From Streptomyces sp. Root1304 (GTDB lineage Bacteria; Actinomycetota; Actinomycetes; Streptomycetales; Streptomycetaceae): 64,000 nucleotides of DNA. The DNA is taken from the NCBI RefSeq assembly GCF_001426405.1, contig NZ_LMEP01000008.1, positions 1 to 64,000 on the forward strand, read 5' to 3'. Below the pieces are notes generated by a model, which was not told the DNA's origin, searched no databases, and was given only the letters and a program-made list of their open reading frames with translations. Both the position numbers and the translations under genes were made by a program. Positions within the stretch are counted from its first letter, which is position 1, and the number at the start of each line of letters is the position of its first letter. This document shows positions 43,772 through 53,780 of the stretch, in pieces.

Positions 43772-44856
43772 GAACAGCGCTCGTCATCGGCACCGGACTG
43801 ATCGGCACCTCCGCCGCCATGGCCCTCGCGGGGCGGGGCGTCACCGTCCACCTCCGCGACCACGACCCGGCGCGCGCCGGCACGGCCGCCGCGCTCGGCG
43901 CCGGGACCGACGAGGACCCCGAGGGCCCCGTGGACCTCGTCATCGTCGCCGTGCCCCCCGCGCACGTGGCCGGCACCCTCGCCGAGGCCATGAACGCCGG
44001 GCTGGGCCGCGGCTACCTCGACGTGGCCAGCGTCAAGGGCGGCCCGAAGCGGGACCTGGAGGCGCGGGGCCTCGACCTCGCCGCGTACATCGGTACGCAC
44101 CCCATGGCCGGCAAGGAACGCTCCGGGCCCCTCGCGGCCACCGCCGACCTCTTCGAGGGCCGGCCCTGGGTCCTCACCCCGACCCGGGACACCGACACCG
44201 AGGTCCTCAACCTCGCCCTGGAGCTCGTCGCGCTCTGCAAGGCGGTGCCCGTCGTCATGGACGCCGACGCCCACGACCGGGCGGTCGCGCTGGTCTCCCA
44301 CACCCCGCAGCTGGTGTCCTCCATGGTCGCCGCGCGGCTGGAGGAGGCCGACGAGTCGGCGGTACGGCTCTGCGGGCAGGGCATCCGTGACGTGACCCGG
44401 ATCGCGGCCTCCGACCCGCGCATGTGGATCGACATCCTCTCCGCCAACCCCGGGCCCGTCGCCGACGTGCTCTCCGGCGTGGCCGCCGACCTCGACGAGA
44501 CCGTACGGGCGCTGCGGTCCCTGCAGTCCGCCGACGAGGAGAAGCGGCGGGACGGCGTCTCGGGCGTCGAGGACGTCCTGCGGCGCGGGAACGCCGGGCG
44601 CGCCCGGGTCCCCGGCAAGCACGGTGCCGCCCCCACGGTCTACGAGACCGTCGCGGTCCTCATCAGCGACCGGCCGGGCGAGCTGGCCCGCATCTTCGCG
44701 GACGCGGGGCGCGCGGGCGTCAACGTCGAGGACGTCCGCATCGAGCACGCGACCGGGCAGCAGGCGGGCCTGGTCCAGCTGATGGTGGAACCGTCGGCGG
44801 CGGCGGCACTGGGAGCGGCACTGCAGGAACGGGGCTGGTCCCTGCGCACGACGTGA
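43768..44856 (+). CDS. tyrA: Prephenate dehydrogenase
   Basis: 362 aa, GTG overlapping aroH. The NAD-binding motif is ALVIGTGLIGTSAAMALAGRG. The prephenate dehydrogenase core has YLDVASVKGGPKRDL, IGTHPMAGKERSGP and AVALVSHTPQLVSSMVA. A C-terminal ACT-like domain (VAVLISDRPGELARIFADAGRAGVNVEDVRIEH, residues ~285-355) suggests feedback control by an aromatic amino acid. It performs the oxidative decarboxylation towards tyrosine. Confidence 0.94.
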   Translation: MRTALVIGTGLIGTSAAMALAGRGVTVHLRDHDPARAGTAAALGAGTDEDPEGPVDLVIVAVPPAHVAGTLAEAMNAGLGRGYLDVASVKGGPKRDLEARGLDLAAYIGTHPMAGKERSGPLAATADLFEGRPWVLTPTRDTDTEVLNLALELVALCKAVPVVMDADAHDRAVALVSHTPQLVSSMVAARLEEADESAVRLCGQGIRDVTRIAASDPRMWIDILSANPGPVADVLSGVAADLDETVRALRSLQSADEEKRRDGVSGVEDVLRRGNAGRARVPGKHGAAPTVYETVAVLISDRPGELARIFADAGRAGVNVEDVRIEHATGQQAGLVQLMVEPSAAAALGAALQERGWSLRTT

Positions 44857-44879
44857 CGGACGGCTGACGCGCATCCGTC

Positions 44880-44902
44880 GCGGGGCGGCGCTCCCGCCCC
44901 GC
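44880..44902 (+). terminator. Possible terminator after tyrA
   Basis: A 9-bp stem GCGGGGCGG/CCGCCCCGC with loop CGCTC lies 23 bp after the tyrA stop. No U-tract. It would separate the aroH-tyrA unit from cmk. Confidence 0.5.
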
Positions 44903-44981
44903 CGCGGGGGCCGACGCGTTCCCCCGGGCCCGTCGCGGCCGTGCCCGTGCGGGCGGGGCCGAACGGGTGCCGCGGACTCGG

Positions 44982-44987
44982 TAACCT
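44982..44987 (+). promoter_or_regulatory. Candidate -10 of the cmk-plsC-der promoter
   Basis: TAACCT is a good TANNNT element in the 190-bp gap before cmk and would start transcription near 44994, leaving a ~50-nt leader that holds GGAAGGTG. No clear -35. Confidence 0.35.
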
Positions 44988-45046
44988 TGTGGAGGTCCCC
45001 GCGTCCCGCCAGGGCCCGCCGCACACCCCAGGAAGGTGTTCCCACC

Positions 45047-45721
45047 GTGGAATCCGTGATCGTCGCCATCGACGGGCCCTCCGGCACGGGCAAGTCCAGC
45101 ACCTCGAAGGCGGTCGCCGCCAAGCTGGGGCTGAGCTACCTCGACACCGGCGCCCAGTACCGGGCGATCACCTGGTGGATGATCAGCAACGGCGTCGACG
45201 TCACCGACGCCGAGGCCGTCGCCAACGCCGCCTCCAAGCCCGTCATCGTCTCCGGTACGGACCCGGCCCGGCCCACCATCACCGTCGACGGCGCGGACGC
45301 GGCCGGCCCCATCCGTACCGAGGAGGTCACCTCCAAGGTCAGCGCCGTCAGCGCCGTCCCCGAGGTGCGGAGCCTGATCACCGAGCTCCAGCGGTCCATC
45401 GCCCGCGCCGCCGGGAACGGCATCGTCGTCGAGGGCCGGGACATCGGCACCACCGTCCTGCCCGACGCCGACCTGAAGATCTTCCTCACCGCCTCGCCCG
45501 AGGCCCGTGCCGCCCGCCGCTCCGGCGAGCTCAAGGGCGTCGACGTCCACGCGACGAGGGAAGCCCTGATCAAGCGGGACGCGGCCGACTCCAGCCGTAA
45601 GACCTCCCCGCTCGCCAAGGCCGACGACGCGGTCGAGGTCGACACCACCGACCTCACCCTGGACCAGGTCATCGAGTGCGTGGTCACCCTGGTGGACGAG
45701 AAGAGGACGGCCGCGAAGTGA
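45047..45721 (+). CDS. cmk: Cytidylate kinase
   Basis: 224 aa from GTG 45047 with GGAAGGTG upstream; the ORF extends further up but without family sequence. P-loop IAIDGPSGTGKSSTSKAVA-like (VAIDGPSGTGKSSTSK), then LGLSYLDTGAQYRAITWW, VVEGRDIGTTVLPDADLKIFLTAS and RRSGELKG. It phosphorylates CMP and dCMP. The stop overlaps the plsC-like start. The cmk-acyltransferase-der order is conserved in actinobacteria. Confidence 0.95.
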   Translation: MESVIVAIDGPSGTGKSSTSKAVAAKLGLSYLDTGAQYRAITWWMISNGVDVTDAEAVANAASKPVIVSGTDPARPTITVDGADAAGPIRTEEVTSKVSAVSAVPEVRSLITELQRSIARAAGNGIVVEGRDIGTTVLPDADLKIFLTASPEARAARRSGELKGVDVHATREALIKRDAADSSRKTSPLAKADDAVEVDTTDLTLDQVIECVVTLVDEKRTAAK

Positions 45722-46362
45722 CCCTGCCCTCCGCGAAGGGCGCCGTCGTCGGCCGCCGCATCGGGATCGGCCTGATGTACGGTTTCTGGAAGCCGCGCGT
45801 CCTCGGCGCCTGGCGGGTGCCGGCCTCCGGCCCCGTCATCCTCGCCGTGAACCACGCGCACAACATCGACGGCCCCATGCTCATGGGCACCGCCCCGCGC
45901 CCCGTGCACTTCCTCATCAAGAAGGAAGCGTTCGTCGGACCCCTCGGGCCCTTCCTGGAGGGCATCGGGCAGGTCAAGGTCGACCGCGACAGCACCGACC
46001 GCAACGCGATCGGCAACGCGCTGGGCGTCCTGGAGCAGGGCGGCGTCCTCGGGATCTTCCCCGAGGGCACCCGGGGCGACGGGGACTTCGCCTCGCTCCG
46101 CGCGGGCCTGGCGTACTTCGCCGTCCGCAGCGGCGCGCCGATCGTCCCGGTCGCCGTCCTGGGCAGCACCGAGCGCCGCGGACGGCTGGTCAAGGCCCTG
46201 CCTCCGCTGCGCGGCGCCGTCGACGTCGTCTTCGGCGACGCCTTCGAGGCGGGCGACGGCTCGGGACGCCGCACCCGCAAGGCACTGGACGAGGCCACCG
46301 TACGGATCCAGGGCAGGCTCACCGAGCACCTGGAAAACGCCAGGCGCCTCACCGGGCGCTGA
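45718..46362 (+). CDS. 1-acylglycerol-3-phosphate O-acyltransferase (PlsC-like)
   Basis: 214 aa, GTG 45718 overlapping the cmk stop. The acyltransferase motifs are ILAVNHAHNIDGPML (H-x4-D catalytic motif), GQVKVDRDSTDRNA, GGVLGIFPEGTRGDGDFA and GAPIVPVAVLGS. One amphipathic or membrane segment lies near the start (GLMYGFWKPRVLG). It should acylate lysophosphatidic acid in phospholipid synthesis. Confidence 0.92.
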   Translation: MTLPSAKGAVVGRRIGIGLMYGFWKPRVLGAWRVPASGPVILAVNHAHNIDGPMLMGTAPRPVHFLIKKEAFVGPLGPFLEGIGQVKVDRDSTDRNAIGNALGVLEQGGVLGIFPEGTRGDGDFASLRAGLAYFAVRSGAPIVPVAVLGSTERRGRLVKALPPLRGAVDVVFGDAFEAGDGSGRRTRKALDEATVRIQGRLTEHLENARRLTGR

Positions 46363-46432
46363 GCGAGACTCTCAGTAGTGGGCCCCGCGGCCCGGGGACC
46401 CACCGACCACGAATGATCAAGGAACGGACTTC

Positions 46433-47881
46433 ATGAACGACCAGCACGACCACGGGGCACTTGGCGACGCCGAGTACGCGGAGTTCATGGAGCTCGCCTC
46501 CGAAGAAGGCTTCGACGTCGAAGAGGTCGAGGGCGCGATCGAGGAGGCCGGCCACGGCCCGCTTCCCGTCCTCGCCGTCGTCGGCCGCCCGAACGTCGGC
46601 AAGTCGACCCTGGTGAACCGCATCATCGGCCGCCGCGAGGCCGTCGTCGAGGACAAGCCGGGCGTCACCCGCGACCGCGTCACCTACGAGGCCGAATGGG
46701 CCGGGCGCCGCTTCAAGGTCGTCGACACCGGCGGCTGGGAGCAGGACGTCCTCGGCATCGACGCCTCCGTCGCCGCCCAGGCCGAGTACGCCATCGAGGC
46801 CGCCGACGCCTGTCTCTTCGTCGTGGACGCCACCGTGGGCGCCACCGACACCGACGAGGCCGTCGTCAAGCTGCTGCGCCGCGCCGGCAAGCCGGTCGTC
46901 CTCGCCGCCAACAAGGTCGACGGGCAGTCCGGCGAGGCCGACGCCTCCATGCTGTGGTCCCTGGGCCTCGGCGAGCCGTTCCCCGTCTCCTCGCTGCACG
47001 GCCGCGGCACCGGCGACCTCCTCGACGAGGTCCTGCGGAAGCTGCCCGAGGCCCCCGAGCAGCGCTTCGGCAACGCCGTCGGCGGCCCGCGCCGCATCGC
47101 CCTCATCGGCCGCCCGAACGTCGGCAAGTCCTCGCTCCTGAACAAGGTCGCCAACGAGGACCGCGTCGTCGTCAACGAGCTGGCCGGCACCACCCGCGAC
47201 CCGGTCGACGAGCTGATCGAGCTCGGCGGCGTGACGTGGAAGTTCGTCGACACGGCCGGCATCCGCAAGAAGGTCCACCTTCAGGAGGGCGCGGACTACT
47301 ACGCCTCCCTGCGGACGGCCGCCGCCGTCGAGAAGGCCGAGGTGGCCGTCATCCTCATCGACACCACCGACAACATCTCGGTCCAGGACCAGCGCATCAT
47401 CACGATGGCGGTCGAGTCGGGCCGCGCGATCGTCATCGCCTACAACAAGTGGGACGAGCTCGACGAGGAGCGCCGCTACTACCTCGAGCGCGAGATCGAG
47501 ACCGAGATGCAGCAGGTCGCCTGGGCGCCCCGGGTCAACGTCTCCGCCAAGACCGGCCGCCACATGGAGAAGCTGGTCCCGGCCATCGAGACCGCCCTCG
47601 CCGGCTGGGAGACCCGCGTCCCCACCGGCCGGCTGAACGCCTTCCTCGGTGAGATCGTCGCGGCCCACCCGCACCCGATCCGCGGCGGCAAGCAGCCCCG
47701 CATCCTCTTCGGCACGCAGGCCGGCACCAAGCCGCCCCGCTTCGTGCTCTTCGCCTCGGGCTTCCTGGAGGCCGGCTACCGCCGCTTCGTCGAGCGCCGC
47801 CTGCGCGAGGAGTTCGGCTTCGAGGGCACCCCGATCCACATGTCGGTCCGCGTGCGCGAGAAGCGCGGCCGCAAGAAGTAG
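46433..47881 (+). CDS. der: GTPase Der (EngA)
   Basis: 482 aa, ATG with AAGGAACGG upstream. Two tandem GTPase domains: G1 motifs [14 protein letters not shown] and [15 protein letters not shown]4 motifs NKVD and NKWD. The C-terminal KH-like domain ([20 protein letters not shown] onwards) ends in a basic tail GRKK. An acidic ~40-residue extension precedes the first domain. Der is essential for 50S ribosome assembly. It is the last gene of the cmk cluster and is closed by a strong terminator. Confidence 0.96.
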   Translation: MNDQHDHGALGDAEYAEFMELASEEGFDVEEVEGAIEEAGHGPLPVLAVVGRPNVGKSTLVNRIIGRREAVVEDKPGVTRDRVTYEAEWAGRRFKVVDTGGWEQDVLGIDASVAAQAEYAIEAADACLFVVDATVGATDTDEAVVKLLRRAGKPVVLAANKVDGQSGEADASMLWSLGLGEPFPVSSLHGRGTGDLLDEVLRKLPEAPEQRFGNAVGGPRRIALIGRPNVGKSSLLNKVANEDRVVVNELAGTTRDPVDELIELGGVTWKFVDTAGIRKKVHLQEGADYYASLRTAAAVEKAEVAVILIDTTDNISVQDQRIITMAVESGRAIVIAYNKWDELDEERRYYLEREIETEMQQVAWAPRVNVSAKTGRHMEKLVPAIETALAGWETRVPTGRLNAFLGEIVAAHPHPIRGGKQPRILFGTQAGTKPPRFVLFASGFLEAGYRRFVERRLREEFGFEGTPIHMSVRVREKRGRKK

Positions 47882-47897
47882 CACCCCCCGGGGGGTG

Positions 47898-47947
47898 ACG
47901 AACGGCGGAGGGCCGGGGCGATCGTGCCCCGGCCCTCCGCCGTTCGT
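47898..47947. terminator. Strong hairpin between der and a convergent gene
   Basis: A 22-bp perfect stem (47898-47919 with 47926-47947) with a 6-nt loop GATCGT, 16 bp after the der stop and 15 bp before the stop of the minus-strand hypothetical gene. The longest perfect hairpin in the window. Confidence 0.85.
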
Positions 47948-47961
47948 ACCCGGTGCCGCTG

Positions 47962-48453
47962 CTAGACGCCCCTGCGGGGCCCCGGTGGCAGCGCCGCCTG
48001 CGTGGGGGAGTGCTGCGCCGACCAGGCCGTCGGGTACGCGCCCGCGTACCGGTGCCCGTTCCCGTACACCCCCGTGCTCACCGCCGTGCCGAAGGCCCGG
48101 AAGCTCAGTTCCTCCTCGCCGCTGCGGTCGCCCGGCAGCGTGCGGAACGACCTGCGGTACTCCGAGTACAGGGCGTCGTAGATCGGCGTGGGCGAGCCCG
48201 CCGTGACCTCCCGCGAGGGGCGCATCGCGGGGATCTGACTCGGATACGGGGGGAGGAAGGGGTCGTATGAGTGCACGTAGGTGCCAACGACCCCGCCGCC
48301 CGTCGGATGCGGGCGGCTCTCCGAAACCGGCGCCGGCCTGGGCCGCGGCACGGTCGGCACCCCGGCCGCGCCGGTCTCCGCGGCCGACGCCGGGAGACCC
48401 GGCGGCACACCGGTGATCCGGGCCCGCCCTATGCCCGGACGGCCGTCCTCCAT
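47962..48453 (-). CDS. Hypothetical protein, translationally coupled
   Basis: 163 aa from ATG 48453, which overlaps the stop of the upstream gene (ATGA). Pro- and Gly-rich first half (GIGRARITGVPPGLPASAAE), then YVHSYDPFLPPYPSQIP, PTPIYDALYSEYRRSFRTLPGDRSGEEELSFRAFGTA and a Ser/Thr-Gln-rich end. No signal peptide or membrane segment. I do not recognise the family; the ordered YDALYSEYRRSFRTLPGD stretch should be the conserved part. Confidence 0.65.
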   Translation of the reverse strand: MEDGRPGIGRARITGVPPGLPASAAETGAAGVPTVPRPRPAPVSESRPHPTGGGVVGTYVHSYDPFLPPYPSQIPAMRPSREVTAGSPTPIYDALYSEYRRSFRTLPGDRSGEEELSFRAFGTAVSTGVYGNGHRYAGAYPTAWSAQHSPTQAALPPGPRRGV

Positions 48454-49235
48454 CAGGTACCGGCCAGCGGCATCGCGGCGGCGACCAGACGTCCGTTCGC
48501 CGCGGCCTTCTCCAGCGCGTCGCGCAGCAGGTCCTCGCGCGGCTGCTGGCCGATCGAGCCCACCGGGGCGGCGAAGACCAGCACCGTGTGCGACTTGTTG
48601 GCCGCGGCGCGCCAGCCCTCGGTGACCTGGAGCGGCTGGTGCGCCTGCCACCAGGCGGCCTGCCCGGCGCCGCCGGGGCCCGGCTGGAGCACGGAGTGCA
48701 GCTGGCCCATGGCGACCAGGACCGACCAGCCCGGCAGCGCCGCCGGCTTCTGGTCGAGGTCCATGACCTGGTGGAAGCCCTGCTCGGCAAGGAGCGGGAG
48801 GAACTCGTCGGTGAGACCGTCCGTGCCCGGGCGGGCCACCGGGGCGGTCGGCTCCACGACCAGCGCCGGGTGCAGCTCGCCCTGGATCAGGACGAGACCG
48901 CTGGTGACGCCGAGCACGGCCTGCTCGGGGTGGGCGGCGGTGAGCGCGTCCGCGGTGTCCGCCGCCGTGATGGAGGCGACGGCGCCCTGGAGCTGCTCCT
49001 CGGCGACCCGGACGACCTGCGACGGAATGCAGCTGGCGTGGGCGAACGCGAGGACCGCGGTCTCGTCGCCGACGAACAGCACCGTGCTGGTGCGCTCCTG
49101 CTCGGAGTCTCCCGGAGTGCGGCAGGAGGTGCAGTCGTAGCTGCCCGGGGCGTGGTCGCCGGCGAGCAGCCGGTCCGCTTCTTCGTCGCCGATCTCGGCG
49201 CGTACGTCCTCGCTGACGTCGAGCATGCGCGGCAC
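48453..49235 (-). CDS. Conserved hypothetical protein
   Basis: 260 aa from GTG 49235 with AGGGAG upstream; ATG 49226 is an alternative. Contains a Cys pair (YDCTSCRTPGD) near residue 35, then VLFVGDETAVLAFAHASCIPSQVV, and in the C-terminal half LPLLAEQGFHQVMDLDQKPAALPGWSVLVAMGQLHSVL. No membrane segment. It resembles actinobacterial proteins without assigned function. It forms a two-gene unit with the coupled hypothetical gene after it. The 227-bp upstream gap is shared with the divergent Rpf/LysM gene. Confidence 0.7.
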   Translation of the reverse strand: MPRMLDVSEDVRAEIGDEEADRLLAGDHAPGSYDCTSCRTPGDSEQERTSTVLFVGDETAVLAFAHASCIPSQVVRVAEEQLQGAVASITAADTADALTAAHPEQAVLGVTSGLVLIQGELHPALVVEPTAPVARPGTDGLTDEFLPLLAEQGFHQVMDLDQKPAALPGWSVLVAMGQLHSVLQPGPGGAGQAAWWQAHQPLQVTEGWRAAANKSHTVLVFAAPVGSIGQQPREDLLRDALEKAAANGRLVAAAMPLAGT

Positions 49236-49450
49236 GGGGGGCTCCCTGGACTCGGTACGGGGGGACGCCGGGCCGTTCCCGGGCGTCTCATGCCGAGTTC
49301 AACGGGTCAGGCTCGGCCGGGGTCACGCGTGGAAGCGAGGCAACTTGCCACCGGCCCGTGCGGCGGGGCCCGTCCCGGGCCGTGACTCCGACCGGGTGGG
49401 GTGTGAACAGTGTTCCGCGCGGCACGGGCCGGGGCCGCCGGGGCGCTGCC

Positions 49451-50080
<630 letters not shown>

Positions 50081-50095
50081 GCGCTCCCGCTCCGG

Positions 50096-50740
50096 TCAGC
50101 CGAGTTCGGCCGGCTCCCCGCTGAACGCGAGGGAGCCGCGCCGCAGCTCGTGCACGAGCGTCCCGGGCGGCAGCCCGCGCGGGACGCGCTGCTCGGCCAG
50201 GACCACCGCCGCGCCGCCGGCCACGGCGAGCGCCACGAGACCCCGGTACGTCCGGGCCGCGACCGGCGGGGCCAGGCCGAGCGACGGCTCGTCGACCAGC
50301 ACCACGCGCGCGCGTGGCGCGAGCAGCGCGCGGGAGAGGGCCAGCATGCGGCGCTCCCCGCCGGAGAGGGTCCCGGCGGGGCGGTCGAGCAGGGGGAGGA
50401 GTTCCGGGTACGGGGCGGTGGCGCCGGGTGCGGCGAGGGCGAGGTTCTCCGCGACGGTCAGGCTCGCGTACACCGCCTCCAGATCCGGTACGAAGCACAG
50501 CCCGCGCCGTACGCGCGCGTGGGCGGGGAGCCGGGTCACGTCGGCGCCGCGCCACACCACCCGGCCGGCGGAGAGCCGTACCGTGCCCGCGAGCGCGCGC
50601 AGCGCCGTCGTACGGCCCGAGCCGTTGCGGCCCAGGAGGACGGTGACCGTGCCGGCCGGGACGGGGAGGTCCAGGCCGTGCAGGGCCTCCAGGGGGCCGT
50701 AGCGGACCCGTGCGGCGCGCAGGGCGATCTCGACGCTCAT
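50096..50740 (-). CDS. LivF-like ABC transporter ATPase with altered Walker A
   Basis: 214 aa, ATG overlapping the end of the fused transporter gene (ATGA). Walker A reads LLGRNGSGRTTALRALAG, with Arg for the normal Lys; the signature LSGGERRMLALSRALLAP, Walker B VVLVDEPSLGLAPPV and switch region VVLAEQRV are intact and LivF-like. With LivG it would drive import of branched-chain amino acids or other hydrophobic amides. The K-to-R change may reduce ATP hydrolysis at this site. Confidence 0.88.
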   Translation of the reverse strand: MSVEIALRAARVRYGPLEALHGLDLPVPAGTVTVLLGRNGSGRTTALRALAGTVRLSAGRVVWRGADVTRLPAHARVRRGLCFVPDLEAVYASLTVAENLALAAPGATAPYPELLPLLDRPAGTLSGGERRMLALSRALLAPRARVVLVDEPSLGLAPPVAARTYRGLVALAVAGGAAVVLAEQRVPRGLPPGTLVHELRRGSLAFSGEPAELG

Positions 50741-53298
50741 GACACGATCCGGCCTCCCTCCATGGTGTGCACGGTGTGGGCGATGCCCGCCACGAGGTCC
50801 GGGTCGTGCTCGACGACCAGCACGGTCAGGCCGTCGGCGGCGAGCGCGGCGAGGACGCGGGACAGCGCGGCGGCCTCGGCGGCGTCGAGACCGGCGGCGG
50901 GTTCGTCGAGGAGCAGGGTGTGCGGCCGTCCCGCGAGGGCGCGGGCGAGCTCCACCCGGCGCAGGGTCCCGGTCGGCAGGCCTCCCGCGGCCGCGTGCCG
51001 TACGGGCCCGGCCAGCCCCAGCAGGCGCAGGCTCCGCTCGACGGCGGCGGGGTCCCCGGGGGCGTGACCGCGTTCCTCGCCGACGCGGACGTTCTCCTCG
51101 ACGGTGAGGGAGGGGAAGACCGCGAGCCGCTGGAACGACCGGGCGATGCCGAGCCGGGTGCGGGCGTGCGCGGAGCGCGAGGTGATGTCGGTGCCGTCGA
51201 GGGTGATCCGGCCGTGGCGGGGCCGGAGGGTCCCGGCGAGGCAGTCGAAGAGGGTGCTCTTGCCCGCGCCGTTGGGGCCGACGAGGGCGGTGACGCGGCC
51301 GGGGGAGAGGGCGAGGCTGACGTGATCGAGCGCGGTGACCCCGCCGGGGTGGACCAGGGTGAGGTCGTGGGCGCGGAGACGGGGGGCGGGGCTGACGGGG
51401 ACGGGCGCGGCTGCGGGGGCGCGCCGCCGGACGCCCCGGCCATCGTTCGGCTTCCCGTCCGCGGGGGCGCGCCGCCGGACGCCGGGGCCGCCGTGCGGCT
51501 TCCCGGCCGCCGCGGCCGCCGTGGTCCCCTCACCCGTACCCCTGGTGGGCAGCAGGTCCGTCAGCGGCGGGACCCGGGCCGTGAAGGCGGCCAGGAGTCC
51601 CAGGAGGAGGGCCGCCACGCCGGCGTGCGGGCCCGCGTCCAGGGTGGTCAGGAGGGCCGCCGCCACCAGCGGGGTGAGGAGGCTGTCGGCACCCAGGACC
51701 AGGACCGCCGCGAACCAGAGCAGGCCCCGCACCGGGTCGTACGCCTCCGGGTCGAAGGCCCGCAGCCCCATGCCCAGGAGGCCACCGCCGAGGGCCGCCA
51801 GGGCCGCGCCCAGGACGAAGGCCAGGAGTTTCAGGCGCGGCACCGGCACGCCCGCCGCCTCCGCGCCCGGCTCGTGGTCCCGCAGCGCGGCGAGCCCCCG
51901 GCCCGTACGGCCCCGGCGCAGGGCCGCGACCAGGGCGAGGCAGCCCGCGAGGACGACGAGCTCCAGGGCGTAGAAGGCACGGTCGTCGGTGAAGCCCGCC
52001 GGGCGTCCGAGGGACAGGTCCGCCGTCGCGTACGGCTGGGTGAGGACGAAGCGGCTCACCGCCACCCCGGTCGCCAGCGTCGCCAGCGCCAGGGCGAGCC
52101 CGTGGCGGCGGATCGCCGGTCCGCCCGTCAGCAGGCCGGCCACGGCCACCAGGGGCACCGCGAGCCCGAGGGCCGTCAGACCCGGCACCCCCCGGGCCGT
52201 GAGCAGCGCCGTGAACAGGGCGCCCAGCCCCGCGTACGCCGCCTGCCCCAGCGCGATCTGGCCGCCCCGCCCCGCCACCACGACCAACGAGAGGAGGATC
52301 ACCGACAGCGCCGGGACCTGGACCGCCGTGTGCAGGTCGGAGCCCGCGAAGCCGAGCGGCAGCAGGAACAGGACCCCGGCCACCGGCCACACGGCGCCCG
52401 GCACCCGGCCCGGGCGCACCGGGGGCGGCAGCGCGTCCCTGCCCTTCCCGCCGATCCCCGGCAGGACGAGCGCGGCGACCAGGAGCGCCACCACGAACAG
52501 GTTCGCCCCGACCGCCTGGAGCAGCGGGCCCGCCCAGCCCTCCGGGTGCAGCCGGGTCAGCTGGGCCTGGGCCACGCCGATCACGAGCGCGGCGGCCACG
52601 GCCACCGGCAGCGACCGCATCCGGGCGATCACCGCGACCGCGATCACCTCCATGACCAGCAACGGCATCCCGTACGGGTCGAGCCGCACGTAGGGGGCGA
52701 GCAGCACCCCCGTGAGCCCGGCGGTGAACGCGCCGAACGCCCACCCCGCCGCCGCGACCCGGTCAGCGTCGATGCCCGACAGGACGGCGAGCGGTCGGTT
52801 GTCGACCACGGCCCGCAGCTTTCGCCCGAACCGGGTCCACCGGGTCACCGCCCCCACCAGGCAGGCCAGCGCCACCACCGTCGCCAGTTGGGCCCAGGGA
52901 TCGTCCCCGAGCAGGACCGGCGCGTCGTCCCGCGCCCCCGGGCCCCAGAGGACCACCGCCGCGCCCACCAGCAGCACGAAGACGCCGATGGAGGCCACCA
53001 GGGTCCGCGCCGGGTTCGCCTCGCGCCGTGCCAGTGGCCGGAACACCAGCCGGTCCAGGACGAGCCCGAGGCCGGGGGCGACGACGAGGAGCGTGACGAG
53101 GGCGCCCGCCGGCAGCGGCCAGCCCCGGACGACCACCAGCTGGCGGAGCACGTACGCGCAGATCATCGCCACCGCGCCGTGCGCCAGGTTCAGCACGCCG
53201 GTCGCCCGGTAGGTGACGACCAGGCCGATGCCGGTGAGCGCGGCGGCGGCGCCGACCGCGAGGCCGGCGAGCGTCAGCTCGTACGTCAGGGAGGCCAC
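50737..53298 (-). CDS. Fused LivH-LivM-LivG branched-chain amino acid-type ABC transporter
   Basis: 853 aa, GTG at 53298. Three usually separate subunits are joined. Residues ~1-285 are LivH-like (GIGLVVTYRATGVLNLAHGAVAMICAY; then the EEA-like loop). Residues ~300-575 are LivM-like, with GRGGQIALGQAAYAGLGALF and LRDHEPGAEAAGV. A linker (~580-625) repeats GVRRRAPA. Residues ~630-853 are LivG-like: LVGPNGAGKSTLFDCLAG, GIARSFQRLAVFPSLTVEENV, LPTGTLRRVELARAL, LLLDEPAAGLD and VVEHD. The substrate-binding lipoprotein is encoded divergently at 54289. Its start overlaps the upstream small gene by 13 bp. Confidence 0.9.
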   Translation of the reverse strand: MASLTYELTLAGLAVGAAAALTGIGLVVTYRATGVLNLAHGAVAMICAYVLRQLVVVRGWPLPAGALVTLLVVAPGLGLVLDRLVFRPLARREANPARTLVASIGVFVLLVGAAVVLWGPGARDDAPVLLGDDPWAQLATVVALACLVGAVTRWTRFGRKLRAVVDNRPLAVLSGIDADRVAAAGWAFGAFTAGLTGVLLAPYVRLDPYGMPLLVMEVIAVAVIARMRSLPVAVAAALVIGVAQAQLTRLHPEGWAGPLLQAVGANLFVVALLVAALVLPGIGGKGRDALPPPVRPGRVPGAVWPVAGVLFLLPLGFAGSDLHTAVQVPALSVILLSLVVVAGRGGQIALGQAAYAGLGALFTALLTARGVPGLTALGLAVPLVAVAGLLTGGPAIRRHGLALALATLATGVAVSRFVLTQPYATADLSLGRPAGFTDDRAFYALELVVLAGCLALVAALRRGRTGRGLAALRDHEPGAEAAGVPVPRLKLLAFVLGAALAALGGGLLGMGLRAFDPEAYDPVRGLLWFAAVLVLGADSLLTPLVAAALLTTLDAGPHAGVAALLLGLLAAFTARVPPLTDLLPTRGTGEGTTAAAAAGKPHGGPGVRRRAPADGKPNDGRGVRRRAPAAAPVPVSPAPRLRAHDLTLVHPGGVTALDHVSLALSPGRVTALVGPNGAGKSTLFDCLAGTLRPRHGRITLDGTDITSRSAHARTRLGIARSFQRLAVFPSLTVEENVRVGEERGHAPGDPAAVERSLRLLGLAGPVRHAAAGGLPTGTLRRVELARALAGRPHTLLLDEPAAGLDAAEAAALSRVLAALAADGLTVLVVEHDPDLVAGIAHTVHTMEGGRIVS

Positions 53299-53693
53299 GG
53301 CTCACACACCGGACAGGGGGCAAGGGCCGCCCCTCCCACCGCCACCGCCTCCGGCTTGCCCGCCACCAGCGGGCAGTCCGGCCGGTGCGCCAGCGTCCCG
53401 CCGGGGACCCGCACGAGCGGGCCCTCGGAGGAGGGCGCCGGGTCCTCCTCGGGCCCCGGCTCCGGGCGGCGGGGCCGCTCCGGAGGGCGTACGGGAAGCA
53501 CCGCGCCCGCCACGACGAACACCGCGCCCGCCACGATCAGCGCCGCCCCCGGCACCGTGCACGAGGCCAGATAGGGCAGCTGCCGCTCCGCGAACCGCTG
53601 GCCCGAGATCCCGTACCAGCCGAGCACGCAGAGCACCGCGCCACCGGCGAGCGCCACGAGACCGCTCCACAGCAGGATCCGGGATGTCGGCAC
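53286..53693 (-). CDS. Small membrane protein with C-terminal Cys/His motif
   Basis: 135 aa, ATG at 53693. Two membrane helices (~7-29, LLWSGLVALAGGAVLCVLGWYG, and ~45-67, VPGAALIVAGAVFVVAGAVLPV) are followed by a charged Pro-rich stretch and a small Cys/His segment: HRPDCPLVAGK and APCPVC. This last part could bind a metal. It overlaps the start of the fused Liv gene, so it is the first gene of that operon. I do not recognise the family. Confidence 0.7.
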   Translation of the reverse strand: MPTSRILLWSGLVALAGGAVLCVLGWYGISGQRFAERQLPYLASCTVPGAALIVAGAVFVVAGAVLPVRPPERPRRPEPGPEEDPAPSSEGPLVRVPGGTLAHRPDCPLVAGKPEAVAVGGAALAPCPVCEPWPP

Positions 53694-53780
53694 GGGGGCC
53701 TCCCTCGTCTCTTCCTTGCACTATGCCCCGTTCCGTCCCACCCTGGTAGCAGCGGGCCGTTCGGCCCGGAGGGACGTCCG

